The notes under the pieces: model-generated | The model's input: only the letters and a program-made list of their open reading frames with translations | What the model was told of the DNA's origin: nothing | The model's database searches: none | Made by a program: the position numbers and the translations under genes | In this document: positions 5,657-12,093 of the stretch, one piece after another | Position numbering within the stretch: position 1 is the stretch's first letter | Layout of the letters: every line of letters starts with the position of its first letter | NCBI GenBank assembly: GCA_964576535.1 | Contig: CAZNWB010000022.1 | Span: forward strand, 1 to 40,750 | Source of the DNA: 2-02-FULL-66-22 sp964576535 | GTDB lineage: Bacteria; Methylomirabilota; Methylomirabilia; Methylomirabilales; 2-02-FULL-66-22 | Direction: 5' to 3' | Length of the DNA stretch: 40,750 bases

Positions 5657-6799
5657 TCACCGGTCGGGGACGAGAACGGGGCGTAGCGTCGCCCGATCTC
5701 CGATCATCTGCAACGCCGTGCGGAGTTCCGAGAGCGGCAGGCGGGCCGTGATGAGGCGCTCGACCGGGACCTCACCCGCCACCAGTTGGCGGACCGCCTC
5801 CGCCACGTCCGCCGGAGTGTGGTGGTAGATGGGCTGGATGCTGATTTCCTCGTAGTGCAGACGCCCGAAGTCCACGGGGAGCGTCGGCCCGGGGGCGATG
5901 CCTCCGAAGGAGACCAGGGTTCCGCCGCGCCCAACCAAACCCAGTGCCTCGCGGTGGGTCTCCACCGTCCCGATCACCTCGACGACCACATCGGCATCCG
6001 GCCGGCCGACGGCCGCCTCGAGCAGTTCCTGGGCGTTGCCGCCTTTCGAGTTGAGACCATACCCGGCCCCCATGGCCTTGGCCACGGCCAGCCGGTCATC
6101 CGCGTGATCCAGGGAGACGATGCTGAGGTCCGGACCATACCGCCGGCGGAGCGCGTTCACCCACAGCAGGCCCATGGGCCCCGCACCCAGGATGACGACC
6201 GTGTCGAGCGGGTGAATGGCCACCCGGCGGACCGCATGGACCACACAGGCCAACGGCTCGGTGAGCACCACGCGCTCCGGAGGAGTGTCCGCGGGGATCT
6301 CGTAGAGGTTCATCCGCACCAGCCGGGACGGCACCAGGATGTACGGCGCAAAGGCGCCATTGTTGTATTGGATGTTCTCGCACATGCTCTGCCGGCCACG
6401 CCGGCACTGACGGCACACGGCGTCCGCCTCTCCGAAGGAGTCCGTCACCCACGGCAACGCCGTGGGTACCCGGCGGACCGGCGGACAGGGGGCCGAATTG
6501 GCGGCCACCACCCGCAGGCCAGGACGCCAGCGTCCATGCACCCCGGGACCCACCGCCGTGATCGTCCCGACCCACTCGTGACCGAACAGGCCCGGGACCT
6601 TGATCATGGGATGCTGGCCGCGCAGAAACACCTTGCGGTCCGTGAAATCCACGGAGGCGACATCCACCCGCGCCACGACTTCGCCCGAGCCCGGGACGGG
6701 GATCGGAACCTCCTCCATCCGGATGTCCTCGGCGCCATGCAGGACGGCCGCCCGCATCAGCATCAGGCGTTGCGTTGTCGGCCCGGGGGGGGTGGTCAT
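5657..6799 (-). CDS. MDR-family zinc-type dehydrogenase with an in-frame insertion in the structural-zinc lobe
   Basis: A 380-residue medium-chain dehydrogenase/reductase, paralogous to its upstream neighbour. It has GHE (73-75), TEPLACVVHAV, the cofactor motif ILGAGPMGLL, and a family-like C-terminus. There are two oddities. The catalytic-zinc Cys position of the C-G-x-C-G-T-D motif reads VDFTD, so Cys is replaced by Asp51. The structural-zinc motif C-x2-C-x2-C-x7-C is split: 23 residues instead of two separate Cys105 from Cys129, and the rest (CRQCRRGRQSMC) is intact. The 21 extra codons are a palindromic repeat (6416-6486). ATG overlaps the upstream stop (ATGA at 6796-6799), implying translational coupling. 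Whether it remains active is open. Confidence 0.88.
   Translation of the reverse strand: MTTPPGPTTQRLMLMRAAVLHGAEDIRMEEVPIPVPGSGEVVARVDVASVDFTDRKVFLRGQHPMIKVPGLFGHEWVGTITAVGPGVHGRWRPGLRVVAANSAPCPPVRRVPTALPWVTDSFGEADAVCRQCRRGRQSMCENIQYNNGAFAPYILVPSRLVRMNLYEIPADTPPERVVLTEPLACVVHAVRRVAIHPLDTVVILGAGPMGLLWVNALRRRYGPDLSIVSLDHADDRLAVAKAMGAGYGLNSKGGNAQELLEAAVGRPDADVVVEVIGTVETHREALGLVGRGGTLVSFGGIAPGPTLPVDFGRLHYEEISIQPIYHHTPADVAEAVRQLVAGEVPVERLITARLPLSELRTALQMIGDRATLRPVLVPDR
6416..6486. repeat. Palindromic repeat element, copy A, inserted in frame within the MDR dehydrogenase gene
   Basis: Positions 6425-6483 match 20158-20216 at 55 of 59 bases. The core is a perfect 9-bp stem, ACCCACGGC / GCCGTGGGT around an AAC loop. 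It is flanked by GTCCG / CGGAC and an outer GTCCGCC / GGCGGAC pair, so the whole element can fold into one long hairpin. It lies between two zinc-ligand codons of the dehydrogenase and adds about 63 bases without shifting the frame. Confidence 0.8.
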
Positions 6800-7815
6800 G
6801 GGTGGAAGATCACCTTGGTGGCCTTGCCGCTTCGCTGGAGTTCCACCCCCTCGTCGAAGGCGGTCAGGGGCAGGCGGTGACTGATGAGTGACTGGACCCG
6901 GACCCGGCTCGTGGCCAGCAGGTCGAAGGCCTCGGCCAGGCTGGCGGGCGTCGAGGAATACGTGGAGAAGATGGACAGCTCACGATGGTACAGGTCGGCG
7001 AGGTCCACGGGAAGGCGCGCCCCGCCGGTTGGGCCGGCGAAGATGTTGATCCTGCCCCCGGGTCGGAGCAAGCGCTGCATTTGCGACAGGACCGCCTCGG
7101 TCACCACGGTGAGCATCGCCCCGTCCAGGCCGATGCCACCCGTCATCTCGGCCACGGCGGCCGGCACGTCCTCCCGTGCCGGGTTGACCGTGGGGCCGAT
7201 CCCCAGGGTGCGGGCCAACGCCAGGCGGCTCTCCGAGATCTCCAGGACCACGGGGACGGCGCCACAGGCGGCCAGGACCTGGGCGATGAGCAGGCCCATT
7301 CCGCCCCCGCCCACCACGACGACCCTGTCGCCGCGCAGTACCTGAGACCGCGAGACCGCGCGTACGGCGCACGCGAGGGGCTCGGTGAAGGATGCCACCT
7401 CGAAGGGCATCGCCCCCGGCAGCGGAAAGCTCACCCGTTCCACGTGGAGCCTGGGGATGCGGATCAGCTCGGCAAATCCGCAGGGGTCAATGTTGGTCGC
7501 CTTGAACTGCGGGCACATGGATTCGTTGCCGTGCCGGCAGGCCGGGCAGTCCCCGCAGGGGACGTGGTGGGCGGCCACGACGCGATCACCCGGCCCGAAG
7601 CGTGTGACGCCTGGGCCGATCTCGCGCACCACACCGGCCAGTTCGTGGCCCAGGATCGCCCCGTGGGAGTTTTGCGGCCGGGCCAGCTTCGCCAGGTCCG
7701 TGCCGCACAGGCCGCAGGCCCGCATCTCCAGCAGGATCTCGCCGGGCCCGATGGCGGGGGGATCGACCTCGCACAAGCCGAATCCACCCGATGGCCGAGC
7801 CAGGATCGCCTTCAT
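6796..7815 (-). CDS. Zinc-dependent MDR alcohol/polyol dehydrogenase
   Basis: A 339-residue medium-chain dehydrogenase of the sorbitol/threonine dehydrogenase type. All zinc ligands are visible: catalytic Cys37 (ACGLCGTD) with His57 and Glu58 (GHE), and structural Cys87, 90, 93 and 101 (PCGDCPACRHGNESMC). The nucleotide-binding motif is VVVGGGGMGLL. It would oxidise a secondary alcohol or polyol with NAD(P). It heads an operon with its paralogue (4-base overlap) and the 3-hydroxyisobutyrate-type dehydrogenase, which suggests stepwise oxidation of a sugar, polyol or hydroxy acid. The ATG at 7813-7815 starts a canonical N-terminus (MKAIL), but GGAG lies only one base from it, so initiation may be weak. 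Confidence 0.9.
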   Translation of the reverse strand: MKAILARPSGGFGLCEVDPPAIGPGEILLEMRACGLCGTDLAKLARPQNSHGAILGHELAGVVREIGPGVTRFGPGDRVVAAHHVPCGDCPACRHGNESMCPQFKATNIDPCGFAELIRIPRLHVERVSFPLPGAMPFEVASFTEPLACAVRAVSRSQVLRGDRVVVVGGGGMGLLIAQVLAACGAVPVVLEISESRLALARTLGIGPTVNPAREDVPAAVAEMTGGIGLDGAMLTVVTEAVLSQMQRLLRPGGRINIFAGPTGGARLPVDLADLYHRELSIFSTYSSTPASLAEAFDLLATSRVRVQSLISHRLPLTAFDEGVELQRSGKATKVIFHP

Positions 7816-7849
7816 TCTCCGGAACCAATCAGCTGTCGTCGCTAACCGC

Positions 7850-7938
7850 CAAATTGCTCACTGGCAACCTGGCAATCTGGCGATCTGGCGATCAGGAGTT
7901 CCAAGTTGCCTGATTGCCCAGTTGCCTGATTGCCAGGC
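7850..7938. repeat. Imperfect oligomer repeat with inverted arms (CTGGCAA type)
   Basis: The left part repeats CTGGCAA/CTGGCGA units (for example 7861-7891). The right part repeats TTGCCTGATTGCC (7906-7936). CCTGGCAATC in the left arm is exactly the complement of GATTGCCAGG in the right arm. It lies upstream of the minus-strand dehydrogenase operon and after the 67-residue gene. Confidence 0.7.
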
Positions 7939-7948
7939 GCTCAGCGCC

Positions 7949-8152
7949 TCAGGCGGGGGCAGGGGGTTTGTACCGCTGCTTGAGGGCGGTCGGCGCGATG
8001 GCGATCCGCTTGCCACCGACATCGTCCAGGATATACACCTCGCCCTCCAGCGATCCGCTGGCAAAGACCTCGAAGACGCCTAGGACCTCCTCCAGGCTCT
8101 TCCCGTCCTGCGCCGCCATCTGCTGCTCCACGTGCTCGACTTGGATTCGCAT
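7949..8152 (-). CDS. Small hypothetical protein (67 aa)
   Basis: A 67-residue protein with a helical, acidic N-terminal half (VEHVEQQMAAQDGKSLEEVL) and a beta-like second half (EGEVYILDDVGGKRIAIAPTA) ending KQRYKPPAPA. I do not recognise the family. The ATG at 8150-8152 has GGGAGTGAGG upstream. Codon use looks like that of its neighbours. It is followed by a repeat region and preceded by the zinc-ribbon gene in the same orientation. Confidence 0.65.
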   Translation of the reverse strand: MRIQVEHVEQQMAAQDGKSLEEVLGVFEVFASGSLEGEVYILDDVGGKRIAIAPTALKQRYKPPAPA

Positions 8153-8210
8153 GCCTCACTCCCGGGGCGGACGTCACCCGGACGGCCGGGGCGCCTCCTG
8201 TCCGGGTACG

Positions 8211-8558
8211 TCAGTCGTCTTTTGCCTCCTCGGAACCATTCCCCTGGGCCGCGGCGGCGTCCCGGACTTCGTCCGGATCCGGTTTGCGCCTCCGGAGCCC
8301 CTTGAAGGGAAGCGAGCGGGCCATCGTCTTCTCCTTGCACTTGGCACAGCGCCACCCCAAGCACAGGCCGTACTGCTGCCAGATCCAGTCCGCTGGATAC
8401 ATGCGGCCGCCGCATTTCCGGCAGATCTTCGGGCCCGACTCCTTACTCCAGCGCGGGCTCGTGGGTTCGACACGCGGCCTTGGCTTTGGCGACCGGCGGC
8501 GACGCCGGCGGTGATGCGGCCGACCCGGTGGCCTTTCCCCTCCTCCCGGTGGATCCAT
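8211..8558 (-). CDS. Zinc-ribbon hypothetical protein (115 aa)
   Basis: A 115-residue protein with a low-complexity basic N-terminus. A zinc ribbon follows at residues about 46-74: C-R-K-C, then MYPADWIWQQYGLC, then W-R-C-A-K-C, so two CxxC pairs about 25 residues apart with an extra Cys between. The C-terminus is charged (GLRRRKPDPDEV). It probably binds zinc; no function is known. The ATG at 8556-8558 has GGGAGG five to six bases upstream. It runs in the same direction as the Sec-FrnE gene just upstream, with a 75-base gap. Confidence 0.65.
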   Translation of the reverse strand: MDPPGGGERPPGRPHHRRRRRRSPKPRPRVEPTSPRWSKESGPKICRKCGGRMYPADWIWQQYGLCLGWRCAKCKEKTMARSLPFKGLRRRKPDPDEVRDAAAAQGNGSEEAKDD

Positions 8559-8633
8559 CCATACCTCCCGTGAACGATGAAAGGGTCGCGCAGCGGCCGT
8601 CCCTCGGAGCGCTCCTCTTTGGGGTGCCGCGGG

Positions 8634-9320
8634 TCAGAAGAACGCCGTGCCCTCCTGAATGATGGGACCCTCAAAGCCCGATTCTTTCCGTGAACCGGTC
8701 GACGGGCCGGCCGAGGTGCCGACGAGGGCCCGCTCGACTGCCCGCCTGAGATCGGCGTACGGCACGGCACCCACGATGGGGGCCTGCCCTGGGATCAAGA
8801 TCGTTGGGATGCCGTGGATCCCCTGATTCGCCGCCTCCAGGTACTCCTCGAAGACCATGGAACGATAGCGCGCCGTCCTCAGGGCCTCCCCCAGCGCCGA
8901 GGGGTCGAGTTGGGCCGACGCGCCGATGCGTCCCAGCACCCGGGGATCGCTGATGTCTTCGGTTCGCCCGAAGAACGCCTCGAACAGCGCCAGGTCAAAA
9001 GCCGCGAACCGCTCCGGGTGCGCCTCGCGGGCCCAGGTTGCCGCCTCCAACGCGGGCAGGCTGGAGCGGGGGTAGCGGTCACCGACCGGCGGGATCTGGA
9101 ATCGGGGCGCGTCCGAATCCTGGCCGCCGGCCGCATGACGGTGGGTCCGATGGTACTCCGTGAAGGTCCGGTCAGCCCGGTCCTCCGGCACCAGGACGAA
9201 ATTCCGATTCCGGACCAGGAGGCGATCGCCGAATTCCTCCTGCAGGCGCCGCAGGCGAACCGCCGCGCTGTAGCACCAGGGTCACAGGTAATCCGAATAG
9301 ACGCTGATCCAAAGGCTCAT
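8634..9320 (-). CDS. Selenocysteine-containing FrnE/DsbA-like oxidoreductase
   Basis: A 228-residue thioredoxin-fold protein of the DsbA/FrnE group. From the ATG at 9318-9320 the frame reads MSLWISVYSDYL, then TGA (9282-9284, codon 13), then PWCYSA. Family members read S-D-x-x-C-P-W-C-Y here, so the TGA replaces the first Cys of CPWC, giving U-P-W-C. A helical insertion and the cis-proline segment GIHGIPTILI follow, so the frame is intact across the TGA. A SECIS-like hairpin lies 14 bases after it. There is no signal peptide, so a cytoplasmic role is expected. An in-frame ATG two codons upstream (9324-9326) is an alternative start; neither has a strong ribosome binding site. It lies 31 bases after the DUF971 gene. 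A naive caller would start it at 9191, losing the active site. Confidence 0.87.
9250..9267 (-). promoter_or_regulatory. Putative bacterial SECIS hairpin in the FrnE-like gene
   Basis: On the minus strand, 14 bases after the TGA (9284-9282), CGC-GGCG (9267-9261) pairs with CGCC-(bulged U)-GCG (9257-9250), closing a GUU loop (9260-9258). The loop begins 22 bases after the UGA and its first base is G. This agrees with the bacterial SECIS pattern of a short stem, a bulged base and a small G-containing loop. The fold was made by eye. Confidence 0.55.
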
Positions 9321-9351
9321 GGGCATCGCCGAGGGTCCGCCGGGGTGCTCA

Positions 9352-9708
9352 TCACCCGGCACGGCAGGTCGCGCACGGGCACGCCGCCCGCAGGAAATCG
9401 TAGGAATAGATCCCGCTGTCGTGGCCGTCGCTCCAGACGAAGTTGATGGCGTACCGCCCCACCGGCTTCACCTCCGTGACCTGGATCTCCCCCGCCTTGA
9501 CGACCGGACCGGTCAGGAGGGACAGGGCCAGGCCGCCGGCAGGGGCTGGCCGCTTCCGCCGGTCGTTGCAGACGGCACAGGGGCATTCCGTGCGCAGGAA
9601 GTCGAAGCCGTACGCGCTCTCGTGGCCGTCCTGCCAGCGGACCCGAACCTCGCGCTTCTCGCGACTGACCGCGATCTCCTTGGGATTTGCGATGCGTGAT
9701 GGGTCCAT
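9352..9708 (-). CDS. DUF971 domain protein (gamma-butyrobetaine-hydroxylase-like N-terminal domain)
   Basis: A 118-residue stand-alone DUF971 protein. It shows the two related blocks usual for the family: VRWQDGHESAYGFDFLR with CPCAVC near the middle, and VWSDGHDSGIYSYDFLR with CPCATC at the C-terminus. Stand-alone members are often near iron-sulfur or redox genes; their function is not settled. The ATG at 9706-9708 is chosen because the frame upstream dissolves into a repeat. The ribosome binding site is weak. It precedes the Sec-FrnE gene on the same strand and the two are likely cotranscribed. Confidence 0.85.
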   Translation of the reverse strand: MDPSRIANPKEIAVSREKREVRVRWQDGHESAYGFDFLRTECPCAVCNDRRKRPAPAGGLALSLLTGPVVKAGEIQVTEVKPVGRYAINFVWSDGHDSGIYSYDFLRAACPCATCRAG

Positions 9709-9721
9709 GTGACCATCCAAT

Positions 9722-9808
9722 GAAAAACCGACAACGGACAACCGACAACCGACCACCGCGATGTTCGGTTTTGCGTTATCGGTTGTCAGTTTTGCATTTT
9801 GCATTTCG
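9722..9808. repeat. Imperfect oligomer repeat (CGACAAC type)
   Basis: Units of ACAACCGAC/ACAACGGAC recur at 9732-9758. A second part has the complementary sense (CGGTTTTGCGTTATCGGTTGTCAG near 9766-9789) and TTTTGCATTTTGCATTTCGC follows. Translation of such sequence gives the VVGCRLSVVG phrase found in spurious proteins from many uncultured genomes. It fills the gap between the DUF971 gene and the CMD-family gene. Confidence 0.7.
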
Positions 9809-9809
9809 C

Positions 9810-10217
9810 TTAGGCGGAGAGGATGTCCAGGACCTCCTGATTGGTATCCTGGACCATGGCCAGGCCGTTGATCACCGTGCTGATGCCGATGAAGAACTGG
9901 ATCACCGAGAGGGCCTCGAGGATATCGGCGTTGGTGTATCCCATCTTCTTCAGCCGGGCCGTGTGCGTCTCCACCCCGAACTTGCAATTGTTGAGGACGA
10001 CCGTCGCCCAGGCCAGGAACTCTTTGACCCTCGGGTCCAGGTTGCCGTGCCCCATGACCTCCTTCCGATTCTCCCAGGCGGTCTTGAGGACCTGGGGATT
10101 GTTGGCCAGGACCTTGTAGGCATTCGGGACGTTGCCCCAGTGGGCCACCATCTCATCATAGGTCTTCCGGACGGTACCGGTCGCCTCTGCCTCCGGGACC
10201 TGCTTCATCGTCGCCAT
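9810..10217 (-). CDS. Carboxymuconolactone decarboxylase-family protein with an incomplete CxxC motif
   Basis: A 135-residue all-helical AhpD/CMD-fold protein. The active-site helix reads VLNNCKFGVETH: Cys78 and His85 are present, but the second Cys of the usual C-x2-C-x3-H motif is Gly81 (codon GGG, so not selenocysteine). The rest, such as LKKMGYTNADILEALSV and IGISTVINGLAM, is typical. AhpD-like members are alkylhydroperoxidases; without the second Cys this one could act through a single Cys, or differently. The ATG at 10215-10217 has AAAGGATGG upstream. It lies upstream of DUF971 and Sec-FrnE on the same strand. Confidence 0.85.
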   Translation of the reverse strand: MATMKQVPEAEATGTVRKTYDEMVAHWGNVPNAYKVLANNPQVLKTAWENRKEVMGHGNLDPRVKEFLAWATVVLNNCKFGVETHTARLKKMGYTNADILEALSVIQFFIGISTVINGLAMVQDTNQEVLDILSA

Positions 10218-10384
10218 GGCCACCCATCCTTTCCCGCGGGCTCCCCAGGTGGTCCGGAGCGCGGCCGCTCGACTGCGCCCGCCGCCGCTGTCCGGATCGG
10301 CCCCAGCCTTGACCGGAATCGTTCTCCCCCGCTCCCGGCGGTGCTGACCGCCGTCCCCCGCCCCGTCCGTGCCCGTGCCGGCCA

Positions 10385-11509
10385 TCAGGCATGTCGGCGG
10401 AACAGGCGAGAGAGCTCCTCCGAACGTGCAGGTGACACGCTGGCCGTGGCCAGGTTTTCCTCGACGTGGGCGATCTGCTTCATCCCGACCAGGGCCACCC
10501 CCAGACCGGGTGTCGAGCGGACGAATTGGATGGCCCGTTGGGCGTCGGTGGCCAGGCCTCCCAGCGCCTCGCCCACCAGCGGAGGCAGATGGCGCGCCAT
10601 CTGCCCCTGCATGATGGAGGCACTCGCCATGACCAGGATTCCCAGGCGCGAGGCCGCCTCCAGCGTGGACACCCACTCGCCGTCCAGCAGCTGGTTCGCC
10701 CGCGTGAGGGCCTCCGGCATTCCCAGATTGTGAGGGAGCTGGATCACCTTGAAGTGGTGATCGGGACCGCCCACCTCGCGGGCCAGCGCCACGACCTCCG
10801 ACAGCGACAGGTAATCCCGGGCCGAGGGCGGCTGGCGGTATCCGTTCCAGGTGGCGGTACCGTACATCCGGATCGCGCCCTGGGTGACGGCCTCCTCCAG
10901 GGTGGCGAAGGCATGGCGAAGACGCGCGTGCAACTCGTCCCGGGAGATCTCCTGGAGCTGGGTCTCCGGGTTGTGCACGTAGTAAATGTCCACGCAATCC
11001 AGGCCGAGGTTCTGCCGGCTGCGCGCCAGTTGATGACGCAGATAGGCCGGTGCCAGGCAGTGACACCCCGCCACGAGGTCTTCGGGCCGCAGGATCGCCG
11101 GGCGGATGAACGTCTCGTGGACATAGGCCCGAGGATTCGCCGGATACTCGCCGTCGAAGGGAAGGAATCCGCCCTTGGTGGCCACCAGGATCTCGTCCCG
11201 CGCCGCACGCCCCAGCCGGACCAGGGAGCCGAGGGCGGTGCCCATGGCCCGCTCGCTGCGCTGGTGGCGGTAGTTGATCGCGCTGTCCAGGACGTTACAG
11301 CCCAGCTCCACGGCGCGAACGACGGCCTCCCGGTAGAGCTCGTCAGTCCCGGCATCCTCGTCGCCCAGATAGGTTCCGAGGCCAACCGAGGACAGCCAGA
11401 GGCCATGGAACCGCCGGAAGTGGCCCTCGGCAACCTTGGCGGTGAACCGCTGCCGGAACCGATGGGTGCCCTCGGGCGTGGCATGGCCGGGGAGTCCCAT
11501 GGGGGGCAT
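10385..11509 (-). CDS. Aldo/keto reductase family protein
   Basis: A 374-residue TIM-barrel NAD(P)H-dependent oxidoreductase. The catalytic tetrad is visible: Asp and Tyr in LDSAINYRHQRSERAMG, Lys in ILVATKGGF, and His in DIYYVHNPE. An insertion after the Lys strand and a long C-terminal part make it longer than classical members (about 320). The C-terminus has the cofactor-region phrase VGMKQIAHVEENL. The substrate is unknown. The ATG at 11507-11509 is preceded by GAGAG. A repeat region lies upstream. It is 167 bases upstream of the CMD gene on the same strand. Confidence 0.88.
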   Translation of the reverse strand: MPPMGLPGHATPEGTHRFRQRFTAKVAEGHFRRFHGLWLSSVGLGTYLGDEDAGTDELYREAVVRAVELGCNVLDSAINYRHQRSERAMGTALGSLVRLGRAARDEILVATKGGFLPFDGEYPANPRAYVHETFIRPAILRPEDLVAGCHCLAPAYLRHQLARSRQNLGLDCVDIYYVHNPETQLQEISRDELHARLRHAFATLEEAVTQGAIRMYGTATWNGYRQPPSARDYLSLSEVVALAREVGGPDHHFKVIQLPHNLGMPEALTRANQLLDGEWVSTLEAASRLGILVMASASIMQGQMARHLPPLVGEALGGLATDAQRAIQFVRSTPGLGVALVGMKQIAHVEENLATASVSPARSEELSRLFRRHA

Positions 11510-11518
11510 CTCTCAAAG

Positions 11519-11558
11519 GCGTTCGGACGTTCGGTGGTTCGGTCGTTCGGTAGTTCGG
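11519..11558. repeat. GTTCGG-type oligomer repeat
   Basis: Five GTTCGG units spaced by two or three bases (GTTCGGACGTTCGGTGGTTC and onward) run to 11558, followed by a short inverted piece (CCCGAAC at 11565-11572). The same unit recurs near 24297 and 26377. It lies upstream of the aldo/keto reductase gene. Confidence 0.75.
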
Positions 11559-11735
11559 GGCCCGCCCGAACTTCCCAGCGCTCTGAGGTCCCTCAGCGCA
11601 ATTGCCAGCCAATTTCTGAGTGCGAGGGACATGGGTCGTGCCGGGCCGGATGGTACTCCGTCTGTGTCCGTTGCACAAGACCCGGGCTGGTCGCGTCTGG
11701 AGGGATCATCGGGTACGGAGACCTGTACTGAAAGG

Positions 11736-12053
11736 CTACTGCCCGCGCTGAAGCTGGAACGCGATGGCCATCTCCTCCTCGGCCTCTGGGATCACCCGCA
11801 TGTCCCGGTACACGGTGGAGAGGCTGGTGTGGTACATGGGCTCCTGGGCATTGAGGGCGATCGCCTGCTGGATGGCCTGAACCGCCTCGGCGAGGCGGTT
11901 CAGCTTGTGCAGGGCATGGCCGATGGCCAGGTGGGCATCGGCAAACGAGGGGTCAAGCTCGAGCGCCTTCCGCACGTCCGCGATGGCCTCCTCGTGCTTG
12001 TCCTGCCCGTAGAGGGCCAAGCCCTTGCCGAAATGCTCCTCCTTCGTGGGCAT
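11736..12053 (-). CDS. Tetratricopeptide repeat protein (105 aa)
   Basis: A 105-residue protein made of about three TPR units: FGKGLALYGQDKHEEAIADV, then AHLAIGHALHKLNRLAEAVQ, then YHTSLSTVYRDMRVIPEAEE. It has the canonical small residues and the A-x-x-x-Y/H pattern. There is no signal peptide. It is likely a protein-protein interaction adaptor. The ATG has AGGAG seven bases upstream. It follows the DEAD-box helicase gene by 40 bases on the same strand and is probably cotranscribed with it. Confidence 0.82.
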   Translation of the reverse strand: MPTKEEHFGKGLALYGQDKHEEAIADVRKALELDPSFADAHLAIGHALHKLNRLAEAVQAIQQAIALNAQEPMYHTSLSTVYRDMRVIPEAEEEMAIAFQLQRGQ

Positions 12054-12093
12054 GAGTCATCTCCTGTAGGTGGAGCCGCGGTGGGATCCTCTG

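Noticed and set aside
9810..10217. CMD protein as a third selenoprotein
   Set aside because: The second position of its CxxC motif is GGG (Gly), not TGA, and the first is an ordinary TGC.
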